17,289 nt of DNA from Burkholderiales bacterium (lineage in GTDB: Bacteria > Pseudomonadota > Gammaproteobacteria > Burkholderiales > Burkholderiaceae_C). The stretch lies in assembly GCA_011391855.1 (NCBI GenBank), contig JAABPT010000411.1, forward strand, positions 1 to 17,289. Direction: 5' to 3'. How positions within the stretch are numbered: the first letter of the stretch is position 1; each line of letters begins with the position of its first letter. The notes beneath the pieces are model-generated. The model saw nothing but the letters and a program-made list of their open reading frames with translations. It did no database searches and was not told where the DNA came from. The position numbers and the translations under genes were made by a program. Positions 1-7,515 of this stretch are shown piece by piece.

Positions 1-261
1 GCGCTGCCGGTGGCCGTGCAGGTGAGCGAGGCCTTGCGCGCCGCCGGCGTGGCGGTGCTCATGCATGCCGGCGGCGGCAGCATGAAGTCGCAGTTCAAGC
101 GCGCCGACGCCAGCGGCGCGCGCTGGGCGCTGGTGTTTGGCGCCAACGAACTGGCGCAGGGCCTGGTGGCCGTCAAGCCGCTGCGCGACGCCACCGCGTC
201 GCAAGCCACCCGGCCGCTGGCCGAAGCCGCTGCGTGGGCGGCCGAACTCCTCCATAGATAA
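1..261 (+). CDS. hisS: Histidyl-tRNA synthetase, C-terminal part (5' end outside window)
   Basis: Only the last 86 codons are present; the reading frame is open from base 1 and ends at TAA (259-261). The visible part is the C-terminal anticodon-binding domain of class II HisRS. It carries the family signature HAGGGSMKSQFKRAD, then GARWALVFG and an ending of the form ELAQGLVAVKPLRD, which align by eye with the end of E. coli HisS. The enzyme charges tRNA-His in the cytoplasm. The next gene starts 33 bases downstream, and hisS-yfgM-bamB-der is a common order in proteobacteria, so it is probably the upstream gene of this operon. The catalytic domain cannot be assessed here. Identity is well supported; the true start lies upstream of the window. 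Confidence 0.93.
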   Translation, partial: ALPVAVQVSEALRAAGVAVLMHAGGGSMKSQFKRADASGARWALVFGANELAQGLVAVKPLRDATASQATRPLAEAAAWAAELLHR

Positions 262-294
262 TCCCATCCTTTCGCCCGGACCACAGCAAGCCTC

Positions 295-963
295 ATGGCC
301 ACACAACTCGACCTGCAGGAACAAGAACAACTCGACGCGCTCAAGGCGTTCTGGAACAAGCAGGGCAACCTCATCACCTGGGCCCTGGTGCTGGTGCTGG
401 GCGCCTTCGCGGCCTGGAATGGCTGGCAGTGGTACCAGCGCGACCAGGCGGTAAAGGCCGGTGCCATGTTCGACGAACTCGACCGCGCCGCGCGGGCCGG
501 TGACGCCGAACGCGTCGGCCGCGTCTTCGCCGACCTGAGCGCGCGCTATCCGGGCACCGCCTACGCCCAGCAGGGCGGCCTGCTGGCGGCACGCACCCAG
601 TTCGACAAGGGCCAGGCCGACGCCGCCAAGGCCTCGCTCACGTGGGTGGCCGACAACGCCGTCGAAGAGGAGATGCGCACCGTGGCGCGCCTGCGCCTGG
701 CCGCATTGCAGGCCGAGGCCAAGCAATACGACGAAGCGCTGAAGACGCTGGCCGCCGCCACCACGCCTGGCTTCGAAGGCCTGGTGCAGGACCGCCGCGG
801 CGACATCCTGCTCGCCCAGGGCAAGGCCGACGAAGCACGCAGCGCCTATCAGGCGGCCTACCAGGCCATCGGCGAACGCGTCGACTACCGCCGTCTCGTC
901 GAGGCCAAGCTCACCGCCTTGGGCGCCGCGCCCGAGGCGCCGGCGTCCGGAGCCGGCCGGTGA
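295..963 (+). CDS. yfgM: YfgM-family tetratricopeptide membrane protein (ancillary SecYEG/BamB-linked protein)
   Basis: This 222-residue protein starts at ATG 295. It has a short charged N-terminus (residues 1-25), one transmembrane helix (about residues 26-45, ending in WNGWQWY), and then a soluble alpha-helical region rich in Ala, Leu and Gln that fits the TPR_21 / YfgM family. E. coli YfgM is 206 residues. In that family the protein is a single-pass inner-membrane protein with its TPR part in the periplasm, associating with the Sec translocon and the chaperone PpiD; this is family knowledge, not visible in the sequence. It lies between hisS and bamB, the standard neighbourhood. Its stop codon overlaps the next start as GTGA. 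No strong Shine-Dalgarno sequence precedes the ATG, so it may depend on readthrough translation from hisS. Confidence 0.88.
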   Translation: MATQLDLQEQEQLDALKAFWNKQGNLITWALVLVLGAFAAWNGWQWYQRDQAVKAGAMFDELDRAARAGDAERVGRVFADLSARYPGTAYAQQGGLLAARTQFDKGQADAAKASLTWVADNAVEEEMRTVARLRLAALQAEAKQYDEALKTLAAATTPGFEGLVQDRRGDILLAQGKADEARSAYQAAYQAIGERVDYRRLVEAKLTALGAAPEAPASGAGR

Positions 964-2090
964 GGTCTGGGGCGCTTGCGGGTCTGCTGGTCCTGACGGG
1001 GCTGGCGGGGCTGACCGGGCTGACGGGCTGCGCGTCGTCGGACAAGCCGCCGCCGACGCCGCTGGAAGCGGTCGAGCCCAAGATCGCCGGCCGCCAGGTC
1101 TGGGCCAGCAACCTCAGCCGCGTCGGCTTTTCGCTCGTGCCGGCGGTGCATGGCGGGGTGTTCTACGTTGCTTCGGGCGACGGCGATGTGCTGGCGCTGC
1201 AGGCCGACAGCGGCGCCTTGCTCTGGCGCGCCAGTGCTGGCAGCGCGCTGTCCGCCGGAGTCGGCAGCGACGGCCGCTTCACGAGCGTGGTAACGCGCGG
1301 CAACGAGGTCGTGACCTTCGAGCAGGGCCGCGAGTTGTGGCGCAAGCGGCTGCCCTCGAGCGTGGTGACGCCGCCGCTGGTGGCCGGCGAGCGCGTCTTC
1401 GTCAAGGGCGTGGACCGCGCGGTGCACGCCTTCGACGCTGTCGACGGCCGCCGGCTGTGGACGCTGCAGCGCCCGGGCGATGCGCTGACGCTGGCCCAGT
1501 CCAGCGTGCTGGCGGCCTTCCGCAACACCTTGCTCGTGGCCCAGGGGGCGCGGCTGGCGGGCGTGGACCCACTGCGCGGCACCGTGCAGTGGGAAGTGGC
1601 GATGGCCTCGCCGCGCGGCACCAACGAAGTCGAACGCCTGGCCGACCTGGTGGGCCCGCCGGTGCGCGTGGGCAACCTGGTCTGCGCCCGCGCCTTCCAG
1701 TCGGCCGTGGCCTGCGCCGACGCCAGCCGCGGCGCGCTGGTGTGGTCGCGCAATATCGGCGGCGTGCAGGCCATCGGCGGTGACGCGCAGCGCATGGTCG
1801 GCGCCGATGCCAGCGACCGCATCACGGCCTGGCGCACCGACAACGGCGACGTGGCCTGGACCAGCGAGAAGCTGCTCTACCGCGGACTCAGCGGTGCCAC
1901 CGTCGTGGGGCCGGTGGTGGCCTTCGGTGACGTCGAAGGGGTGGTGCATTTCCTGTCCACCGAGACCGGTGAGGCGCAACTGCAACTGCGCACCGACGGC
2001 ACGCCGGTGGTGGGCACGCCGGTGCTGGGGGGCAATACGCTGCTCGTCGTCACCCAGAAGGGCGGGCTGTTCGCCTTCCGCCCCAACTGA
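960..2090 (+). CDS. bamB: Outer-membrane assembly lipoprotein BamB
   Basis: This 376-residue protein starts at GTG 960, inside the stop region of yfgM (GTGA overlap). A GGAG at 949-952 sits 7 bases upstream of the GTG, which decides the start. The N-terminus is a lipoprotein signal peptide: a hydrophobic Leu/Gly/Thr stretch ends in the lipobox LTGC, with the acylated Cys at residue 24. The signal peptide is made of a repeated GL(A/T)GLTGLT pattern. The mature part is rich in beta-propeller repeats of the PQQ-like type (for example GDVLALQADSGALLWR, RAVHAFDAVDGRRLW, GDVAW). It also has the BamB-typical stretch RGTNEVERLADL near residue 220. BamB is a periplasm-facing scaffold of the BAM complex that folds outer-membrane beta-barrels. 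Length is close to E. coli BamB (392). The last base of its stop is the first base of der. Confidence 0.94.
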   Translation: MRSGALAGLLVLTGLAGLTGLTGCASSDKPPPTPLEAVEPKIAGRQVWASNLSRVGFSLVPAVHGGVFYVASGDGDVLALQADSGALLWRASAGSALSAGVGSDGRFTSVVTRGNEVVTFEQGRELWRKRLPSSVVTPPLVAGERVFVKGVDRAVHAFDAVDGRRLWTLQRPGDALTLAQSSVLAAFRNTLLVAQGARLAGVDPLRGTVQWEVAMASPRGTNEVERLADLVGPPVRVGNLVCARAFQSAVACADASRGALVWSRNIGGVQAIGGDAQRMVGADASDRITAWRTDNGDVAWTSEKLLYRGLSGATVVGPVVAFGDVEGVVHFLSTETGEAQLQLRTDGTPVVGTPVLGGNTLLVVTQKGGLFAFRPN

Positions 2091-3421
2091 TGAAACCCGT
2101 CATCGCCATCGTCGGCCGCGCCAACGTCGGCAAGTCGACGCTGTTCAACCGCATCACCAAGAGCCGCGACGCCATCGTGGCCGACTTCGCCGGCCTCACG
2201 CGCGACCGCCACTACGGCAACGCCCGCCTGGGCGGGCGCGAATTCATCGTCGTCGACACCGGCGGCTTCGAGCCCGACAAGCCCACCGGCGTGGTGGCCG
2301 AGATGGCCAAGCAGACGCGGCAGGCGGTGGCCGAGGCGGATGCGGTGATCTTCGTCGTCGACGTGCGCGGCGGACTGTCGGCGCAGGACCACGATATTGC
2401 CCGCTACTTGCGCACGCAGCAAAAGCGCGTGCTGCTGGCGGCCAACAAGGCCGAGGGCATGACGGAGTCGCCGCTGCTGGGCGAGTTCTTCGAACTCGGC
2501 ATCGGCGCGCCGCACCCCATCTCCTCGGCGCACGGTCAGGGCATCCGCAGCCTGCTGGAAGCGGCGCTGGAAGGCTTTCCCGAAGACGAGGACGCCGAGG
2601 AGAATGCGGATGCCCCGGTGCGACTGGCGGTGGCCGGGCGCCCCAACGTGGGCAAGAGCACGCTCATCAATGCCTGGTTGGGCGAGGAACGCCTGGTGGC
2701 CTTCGACCAGCCCGGAACCACGCGCGACGCCATCCACGTGCCCTTCGAGCGCGACGGCCGCCAGTTCGAGCTCATCGACACCGCCGGGCTGCGCCGCCGC
2801 GGCAAGGTCTTCGAGGCGATCGAGAAGTTCTCGGTCGTCAAGACGCTGCAGGCGGTGGCCGACGCCCACGTGGTGGTGCTGCTGCTCGACGCCACGCAGG
2901 GCGTGAGCGACCAGGACGCGCACATCGCGGGCTACATCCTGGAGTCGGGCCGCGCCGTGGTGCTGGCGGTGAACAAGTGGGACGCCACCGATGACTACCA
3001 GCGCCAGACGCTGCAGCGCTCCATCGAAAACCGGCTGTCGTTCCTGAAATACGCGCCGGTGCTGCACATCTCGGCCATTCGCCGCACGGGGCTGACGGCG
3101 CTGTGGAAGGCCATCCTGCAGGCCCATGCCTCGGCCACCGTCAAGATGCCCACGCCGGTGCTGACGCGACTGGTGCACGAAGCCGCCGAGCACCAGGCGC
3201 CGCGCCGCGACGGCCGCTTCCGGCCGAAGATGCGTTATGCGCACCAGGGCGGCATGAACCCGCCGCTGGTGGTGATCCACGGCACCTCGCTGGACCGCGT
3301 GCCCGAAAGCTACAAGCGCTTCCTCGAAGGCCGGCTGCGCGAGCACTTCAAGCTGGTGGGCACACCGGTGCGCATCGAGATGCGGTCCGCAGCCAACCCC
3401 TTCGACGAAAAGGCCAATTGA
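2090..3421 (+). CDS. der: Ribosome biogenesis GTPase Der (EngA), tandem GTPase domains
   Basis: This 443-residue protein starts at ATG 2090, overlapping the bamB stop by one base (TGATG). No Shine-Dalgarno sequence is seen, so translation is probably coupled to bamB. Two GTPase domains are visible. Domain 1 has G1 GRANVGKST (residues 9-17), G3 DTGG (56-59) and G4 NKAE (119-122). Domain 2 has G1 GRPNVGKST (183-191), DTAG (230-233) and NKWD (295-298). A C-terminal KH-like domain follows from about residue 350. The duplicated G domain is diagnostic of Der, which acts in 50S subunit maturation. It is shorter than E. coli Der (490); the acidic linker between the domains (PEDEDAEENAD, about 164-174) is short. 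The neighbourhood bamB-der-hfq is standard for Burkholderiales. Confidence 0.97.
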   Translation: MKPVIAIVGRANVGKSTLFNRITKSRDAIVADFAGLTRDRHYGNARLGGREFIVVDTGGFEPDKPTGVVAEMAKQTRQAVAEADAVIFVVDVRGGLSAQDHDIARYLRTQQKRVLLAANKAEGMTESPLLGEFFELGIGAPHPISSAHGQGIRSLLEAALEGFPEDEDAEENADAPVRLAVAGRPNVGKSTLINAWLGEERLVAFDQPGTTRDAIHVPFERDGRQFELIDTAGLRRRGKVFEAIEKFSVVKTLQAVADAHVVVLLLDATQGVSDQDAHIAGYILESGRAVVLAVNKWDATDDYQRQTLQRSIENRLSFLKYAPVLHISAIRRTGLTALWKAILQAHASATVKMPTPVLTRLVHEAAEHQAPRRDGRFRPKMRYAHQGGMNPPLVVIHGTSLDRVPESYKRFLEGRLREHFKLVGTPVRIEMRSAANPFDEKAN

Positions 3422-3441
3422 GCCTATGCCACTGGCCCGGC

Positions 3442-3465
3442 GCCGTACGGCAGTGCTGTGATAAC
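3442..3465 (+). promoter_or_regulatory. Possible extended -10 element and 10-bp palindrome upstream of hfq
   Basis: The 79-base gap between der and hfq contains a perfect 10-bp palindrome (GCCGTACGGC, 3442-3451) and, 5 bases further on, TG-T-GATAAC (3457-3465), which resembles an extended -10 hexamer (GATAAC matches TATAAT at 4 of 6). There is no convincing -35 at 17 bases upstream. hfq often has its own promoter besides read-through, so this is a plausible but weak candidate; the palindrome could be chance in GC-rich DNA. Confidence 0.25.
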
Positions 3466-3500
3466 GTGCCTGGCTTCCCCCACTCATCACGGAGCATATC

Positions 3501-3743
3501 GTGAGCAACAAAGGCCAACTTTTGCAGGACCCCTTTTTGAACCTGCTGCGCAAGGAGCATGTGCCGGTGTCGATCTACCTCGTCAACGGCATCAAGCTCC
3601 AGGGCCACATCGAGTCCTTCGACCAATACGTGGTGCTGCTGCGCAACACCGTGACGCAGATGGTCTACAAGCACGCCATCTCCACCGTGGTGCCCAGCCG
3701 CGCCGTCAATTTCCACGCCGCCGAGAGCAGCGAAACGGCCTGA
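3501..3743 (+). CDS. hfq: RNA chaperone Hfq
   Basis: This 80-residue protein starts at GTG 3501, supported by GGAG at 3491-3494 (6-base spacing) and by the expected N-terminus MSNKGQLLQDPFLN. It shows the full Sm fold: Sm1 with VPVSIYLVNGIKLQGHIESF (residues 21-40) and Sm2 with YKHAISTVVPSRAV (56-69). Residues lining the proximal RNA-binding face are kept (Q9, D10, K32, Y43 where E. coli has Phe, and Y56-K57-H58). The rim is RKEH (17-20) instead of E. coli RRER, so it has fewer arginines. The C-terminal tail is only about 10 residues, much shorter than in E. coli (102 residues total). Hfq forms hexamers that promote sRNA-mRNA pairing. It is followed directly by a 9-codon ORF and hflX. Confidence 0.97.
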   Translation: MSNKGQLLQDPFLNLLRKEHVPVSIYLVNGIKLQGHIESFDQYVVLLRNTVTQMVYKHAISTVVPSRAVNFHAAESSETA

Positions 3744-3772
3744 TGCGCGCCGCAGACTGCCAGCAGCCTTGA
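3743..3772 (+). promoter_or_regulatory. Nine-codon bridge ORF coupling hfq to hflX
   Basis: The hfq stop TGA (3741-3743) shares its last base with an ATG (3743-3745). That ATG opens a 9-codon frame (M-R-A-A-D-C-Q-Q-P) ending at TGA 3770-3772, which overlaps the TTG start of hflX (3769-3771) as TTGA. A ribosome finishing hfq could restart on the mini-ORF and be delivered onto hflX. The junctions are seen directly; the coupling role is inference. The peptide itself probably has no function. Confidence 0.4.
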
Positions 3773-5010
3773 GTTCCCCTTCCGCCCCCGCCGTGCCGCG
3801 CGGCGCCGAGCCCACACGTGCGGTGCTCGTCGGCGTCGATATCGGCGGCGACCCCTCCTTCGATGCCACGCTCGACGAACTCGCGCTGCTTGCCGAGTCC
3901 GCCGGCGACCTGGCGGTGGCGCGCGTGACCGCGCGTCGCCGCGCACCCGACCCGGCGCTCTTCGTCGGCTCGGGCAAGGCCGACGAGATCAAGGCACTCG
4001 TCGCCGCCACTTCGGCGCACGGCGTGATCTTCGACCAGGCGCTGTCGCCGGCACAGCAGCGCAACCTGGAGCGCCACCTGGGCGTGCCGGTGGCCGACCG
4101 CACCTCGCTCATCCTGGACATCTTCGCCGACCGAGCGCAAAGCCACGAAGGCAAGTTGCAAGTGGAACTGGCGCGGCTGCAGTACATGGCCACGCGGTTG
4201 GTGCGGCGCTGGTCGCACCTGGAACGCCAGCAAGGCGGCATCGGCACGCGCGGCGGCCCCGGCGAGGCGCAGATCGAACTCGACCGGCGCATGATCGGCG
4301 ACCGCATCAAGTCGGTGAAGGAGCGGCTGGAGAAGGTCAAGCGCCAGCGCGGCACGCAACGCAAGGCGCGCGAGCGCCGCGGCACCTTCCGCATCTCGCT
4401 GGTGGGCTACACCAATGCGGGCAAATCGACACTCTTCAACGCGCTCGTGAAGGCACGTGCCTACGCCGCCGACCAGCTGTTCGCCACGCTGGACACCACC
4501 ACGCGCGCGCTGTGGCTGGGTGAGGCGCAGGCCTCGGTGTCGCTGTCGGACACCGTGGGTTTCATCCGCGACCTGCCGCACAAGCTGGTGGATGCCTTTG
4601 CCGCCACGCTGCAGGAGGCGGCCGACGCCGACCTGCTGCTGCACGTCATCGACGCCGCCAGCCCGCACCTGGCCGAACAGCAGGCCGACGTCGGCCGCGT
4701 GCTGCAGGAAATCGGCGCTGCCGACGTGCCGCAATTGCTTGTGTACAACAAGTGCGACCTGCTCGAAGCCTCGCGCCAGCCGCGCGAGGAAGCCGACTTC
4801 ATCGAAGTGCACTCCGGCGTGCGGCGCCAGCGCGTCTTCGTCAGCGCGCGCACCGGTCAGGGCGTGCCGCGGCTGCGGCAGGCGATCGCCGAAGTGGCCC
4901 TGGCGCACTTGAACGCGGCCGGCGCCACCCCATCTGGCAGTTCTGTTTCTGTCGTCCCGCCGGAGGCCGCCGCAGCGGCCTCGGCACTACCCCCGCACCA
5001 GCATGCGTGA
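3769..5010 (+). CDS. hflX: Ribosome-splitting GTPase HflX
   Basis: This 413-residue protein is taken from TTG 3769; a GTG at 3793 is the alternative, and there is no in-frame ATG near the conserved N-terminus. The N-terminal HflX domain runs to about residue 200 and includes the glycine-rich signature RGGPGEAQIELDRR (161-174) followed by a basic helical linker (KSVKERLEKVKRQRG). The G domain has G1 GYTNAGKST (213-221), G3 DTVGF (261-265), G4 NKCD (327-330) and an SARTG G5 loop (359-363). HflX is a cytoplasmic GTPase that splits 70S ribosomes after stress (family knowledge). Length is similar to E. coli HflX (426). The last ~30 residues are low-complexity Ser/Pro/Ala and contain a DNA hairpin at 4963-4982. 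The end overlaps hflK by 8 bases in another frame. Confidence 0.95.
   Translation: MSSPSAPAVPRGAEPTRAVLVGVDIGGDPSFDATLDELALLAESAGDLAVARVTARRRAPDPALFVGSGKADEIKALVAATSAHGVIFDQALSPAQQRNLERHLGVPVADRTSLILDIFADRAQSHEGKLQVELARLQYMATRLVRRWSHLERQQGGIGTRGGPGEAQIELDRRMIGDRIKSVKERLEKVKRQRGTQRKARERRGTFRISLVGYTNAGKSTLFNALVKARAYAADQLFATLDTTTRALWLGEAQASVSLSDTVGFIRDLPHKLVDAFAATLQEAADADLLLHVIDAASPHLAEQQADVGRVLQEIGAADVPQLLVYNKCDLLEASRQPREEADFIEVHSGVRRQRVFVSARTGQGVPRLRQAIAEVALAHLNAAGATPSGSSVSVVPPEAAAAASALPPHQHA
4963..4982. repeat. Perfect 8-bp inverted repeat within the hflX 3' tail
   Basis: GAGGCCGC (4963-4970) and GCGGCCTC (4975-4982) are exact reverse complements around a CGCA loop. The hairpin lies in the unconserved tail of HflX, about 20 bases before the hflK start codon. 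It has no T-tract, so it is not a classical terminator. It could be an insertion of a small palindromic (REP-like) repeat, or an mRNA structure affecting hflK initiation. No second copy was seen in the window. Confidence 0.45.
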
Positions 5011-6316
5011 CCCTGAATCCCCCCGTTTTCTTTCCCGGCTCGGTGACGCCGCGGAGGCGTTGCGCGCTTGGCTGGCGGCTGCCTTGCGCCGGCGGCCGGC
5101 GCAGCCCTCCGGCCCCGGCGTTCTGATCTTCAACAACCGCAACGACGGCCCGCCCGACCTGGACGAACTCTGGCGCGACTTCAACCGCAAGCTGAGCGGC
5201 CTGTTCGGCGGCAAGGGCGGGGGTGGCCGTTCCGGCGGGGGTGGCGAAGGCGGCGGCGGCCCGTCTTTCCAGCCCGACATGAAGAGCGCCGGCATCGGTG
5301 CCGGCCTGATCAGCGTCGTGGCACTGCTGATCTGGCTCGGCAGCGGCTTCTTCATCGTGCAGGAAGGCTACCAGGCGGTGGTCACCACCTTCGGCAAATA
5401 CAGCCACACCAAGGACGCCGGCTTCCAGTGGCGCATGCCCTACCCGGTGCAGGCGCACGAGGTGGTGGCGGTGACGCAGCTGCAGTCGGTGGAAGTGGGG
5501 CGCAATGCCGTGGTGCAGGCCACCGGGCTGCGCGACTCTTCGATGTTGACGCAGGACGAGAACATCGTCGACATCCGCTTCGTCGTGCAGTACCGCCGTG
5601 CCGACGCGCGCGCCTACCTGTTCGAGAATTTCCGCCCCGACGAGGCCGTGGTCATGGCCGCTGAGTCGGCCGTGCGCGAAATCGTCGGCCGCAGCAAGGT
5701 CGATCAGGTGCTGTATGAACAGCGAGACGCCATCGCCGCCGACCTGGTGAAGTCGATCCAGTCGCAGCTCGACCGCTTGAAGGCCGGCATCGTGATCTCC
5801 AACGTCAACGTGCAGAACGTCTTCGTGCCCGACCAGGTGCAGGCGGCCTTCAACGACGCGCTGAAGGCCGGTGCCGACCGCGACCGCTTCAAGAACGAAG
5901 GTCAGGCCTACGCCAGCGACGTGATCCCGAAGGCGCGCGGCACCGCGGCGCGCCTGCTCGAAGAGGCGGAAGGCTACAAGGCGCGCGTCATCGCCCAGGC
6001 CGAAGGTGATGCACAGCGCTTCCGCTCGGTGCTCACCGAGTACCAGCGTGCGCCAGCCGTGACGCGCGACCGCCTGTATCTCGAGACCATGCAGCAGGTG
6101 TATTCCAACGTCACCAAGATCATGGTCGACAGTCGTGCCGGTTCCAACCTGTTGTACCTGCCGCTGGACAAGCTGCTGCAGCAAAGCGGCGCGCCGGTGA
6201 GCGCCGCCGCGCCGGCCAACGTTCCGTCGCCGAGCTCGGTCGACCCGACAGGCACCCAAAGTGTGGACATCCGCTCCCGCGACGGCTCGCGCACGCGCGA
6301 CCGCGAGGGGCGCTGA
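5003..6316 (+). CDS. hflK: FtsH protease modulator subunit HflK (SPFH/band 7 family)
   Basis: This 437-residue protein starts at ATG 5003, overlapping the hflX end by 8 bases. No Shine-Dalgarno is visible, so the exact start is only likely. A variable N-terminal ~45 residues are followed by the conserved HflK motif GPPDLDELWRDFNRKLSGLFG (about 49-69), a glycine-rich linker (70-87), one transmembrane helix (about 96-118) and the SPFH domain (from about 120), typical in PYPVQAHEVV and QDENIVDIRFVVQYR. A coiled region with the usual EEAEGYKARVIAQAEGDA then follows, with a Ser/Pro/Arg-rich tail. HflK and HflC form an inner-membrane complex around FtsH that restrains its proteolysis. Length is close to E. 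coli HflK (419). The stop TGA directly abuts the hflC ATG. Confidence 0.95.
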   Translation: MRDPESPRFLSRLGDAAEALRAWLAAALRRRPAQPSGPGVLIFNNRNDGPPDLDELWRDFNRKLSGLFGGKGGGGRSGGGGEGGGGPSFQPDMKSAGIGAGLISVVALLIWLGSGFFIVQEGYQAVVTTFGKYSHTKDAGFQWRMPYPVQAHEVVAVTQLQSVEVGRNAVVQATGLRDSSMLTQDENIVDIRFVVQYRRADARAYLFENFRPDEAVVMAAESAVREIVGRSKVDQVLYEQRDAIAADLVKSIQSQLDRLKAGIVISNVNVQNVFVPDQVQAAFNDALKAGADRDRFKNEGQAYASDVIPKARGTAARLLEEAEGYKARVIAQAEGDAQRFRSVLTEYQRAPAVTRDRLYLETMQQVYSNVTKIMVDSRAGSNLLYLPLDKLLQQSGAPVSAAAPANVPSPSSVDPTGTQSVDIRSRDGSRTRDREGR

Positions 6317-7210
6317 ATGGCAGGACGCATGAATATGAACCGCATCGGACTCGCCGTCGCCGGCGCACTGGTCGTGCTGATGATCGCCGCCAGCACCTTG
6401 TTCGTCGTCGACCAGCGCCAGGTCGGCGTGGTCTACGCCCTGGGCGAGATCAAGGAAGTCATCACCGAGCCTGGGCTGAAGTTCAAGCTGCCGCCGCCGT
6501 TCCAGAACGTGGTGTTCCTGGACAAGCGCGTGCAGACCTTGGACAGCCCGGAGACGCGGCCCATCTTCACCGCCGAGAAGAAGAGCCTGGTCATCGACTG
6601 GCTGGTGAAGTGGCGCATTGCCGAGCCGCGGCAGTTCATCCGCAACAACGGCGCCGACTTCCGCAACCTGGAAAACCGCCTGGCGCCGGTGGTGCAGGCG
6701 GCCTTCAACGAGGAGATCACCAAGCGCAACGTGACCAGCGTGCTGGCCACCGAACGCGAAAAGGTCATGAACGACGTGAAGACCCGGCTGATCGAGGAAG
6801 CGAAGGACTTCGGCATCGAGATCGTCGACGTGCGCATCAAGCGCGTGGACTTCGTGGCCGACATCACCGACTCGGTCTACCGGCGCATGGAATCCGAGCG
6901 CAAGCAGGTGGCCAACGAACTGCGCTCGCAGGGCGCCGCCGACGGCGAGAAGATTCGCGCCGACGCCGACCGGCAGCGCGAGGTGATCGTTGCCGAGGCG
7001 TATCGCGACGCGCAGAAGGTCAAGGGCGAGGGCGACGCCCGGTCGTCGGCGCTGTATGCCGACGCTTTCGGCCGCGATCCCCAGTTTGCGCAGTTCTATC
7101 GCAGCCTGGAGGCCTACCGCGCGAGCTTCCGCGAACGCAGTGACATGATGGTGCTCGACCCGAGCAGCGAGTTTTTCCGTGCCATGCGCGGCGGCATGCA
7201 GGGCAAGTAG
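6317..7210 (+). CDS. hflC: FtsH protease modulator subunit HflC (SPFH/band 7 family)
   Basis: This 297-residue protein starts at ATG 6317, immediately after the hflK stop. A GAGGGG at 6305-6310 inside hflK gives a good Shine-Dalgarno with 6-base spacing. There is one N-terminal transmembrane helix (about residues 9-31), then the SPFH domain with VDQRQVGVVYALG, EPGLKFKLP and DKRVQTLDSPE. The later conserved blocks are GIEIVDVRIKRVDF, ESERKQVANELRSQG and KGEGDARSSALYADAFGRDPQF, with the typical ending MVLDPSSEFFRAMRG. It lacks the ~40-residue insertion of E. coli HflC (334 residues), as is usual in betaproteobacteria. It pairs with HflK in the membrane complex that modulates FtsH. Tight linkage supports equimolar production. 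Confidence 0.95.
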   Translation: MAGRMNMNRIGLAVAGALVVLMIAASTLFVVDQRQVGVVYALGEIKEVITEPGLKFKLPPPFQNVVFLDKRVQTLDSPETRPIFTAEKKSLVIDWLVKWRIAEPRQFIRNNGADFRNLENRLAPVVQAAFNEEITKRNVTSVLATEREKVMNDVKTRLIEEAKDFGIEIVDVRIKRVDFVADITDSVYRRMESERKQVANELRSQGAADGEKIRADADRQREVIVAEAYRDAQKVKGEGDARSSALYADAFGRDPQFAQFYRSLEAYRASFRERSDMMVLDPSSEFFRAMRGGMQGK

Positions 7211-7254
7211 GGCGGACTCGGCAATCTTCAGTCCAGCCCGGAGCCGGTTCGTTC

Positions 7255-7440
7255 ATGGGCGACCTGCTGCTCGGTGCACTGGCCTTGATGCTGGTGTTCG
7301 AGGGGCTGCTGCCCTTCCTGAGTCCGGGCCGCTGGCGCGCCATGTTCGAGCGCGCGACGCAGATGTCCGACGGGCAGATCCGTTTCCTGGGTCTCACCAG
7401 CATGGTGATCGGCCTGGTGCTGCTGGCCATCTGGCGCTGA
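7255..7440 (+). CDS. DUF2065 (YjeT-type) small inner-membrane protein
   Basis: This 61-residue protein starts at ATG 7255 with GGAG at 7240-7243. It has two hydrophobic segments (about residues 4-20 and 43-60) joined by a short polar loop with PGRWRAMFERATQMSD, giving a helical hairpin in the membrane. The sequence and its position just after hflC match the DUF2065/YjeT family, which sits next to hflKC or purA in many proteobacteria. The function of the family is not known to me; the location suggests a role near FtsH-HflKC or simply co-expression. It begins 44 bases after hflC and is probably on the same transcript. Confidence 0.85.
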   Translation: MGDLLLGALALMLVFEGLLPFLSPGRWRAMFERATQMSDGQIRFLGLTSMVIGLVLLAIWR

Positions 7441-7462
7441 GCTGCCACAGCGCCGCGAGATC

Positions 7463-7507
7463 GGGGCGTTGGCGGTGCGCCCCGTACAATGCCGGTTTCA
7501 ACACCGG
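7463..7507 (+). promoter_or_regulatory. Possible hisZ promoter and leader dyads
   Basis: The 75-base gap before hisZ holds a 6-bp inverted repeat (GGGGCG 7463-7468 / CGCCCC 7478-7483). A near-consensus -10 hexamer TACAAT (7485-7490, 5 of 6) follows, then a second dyad (CCGGT 7492-7496 / ACCGG 7503-7507). No good -35 is found at 16-18 bases upstream. If the -10 is real, transcription would start near 7497 and the upstream ATG at 7489 could not be used. This is a weak to moderate candidate. Confidence 0.33.
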
Positions 7508-7515
7508 TGCATTTC

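Noticed and set aside
1877..3553. Long open frame on the minus strand opposite bamB and der (558 codons), and similar long antisense frames elsewhere
   Set aside because: High-GC codon bias leaves antisense frames open. The translations are His/Arg/Ala-rich without domains, and the plus strand has well-recognised genes.
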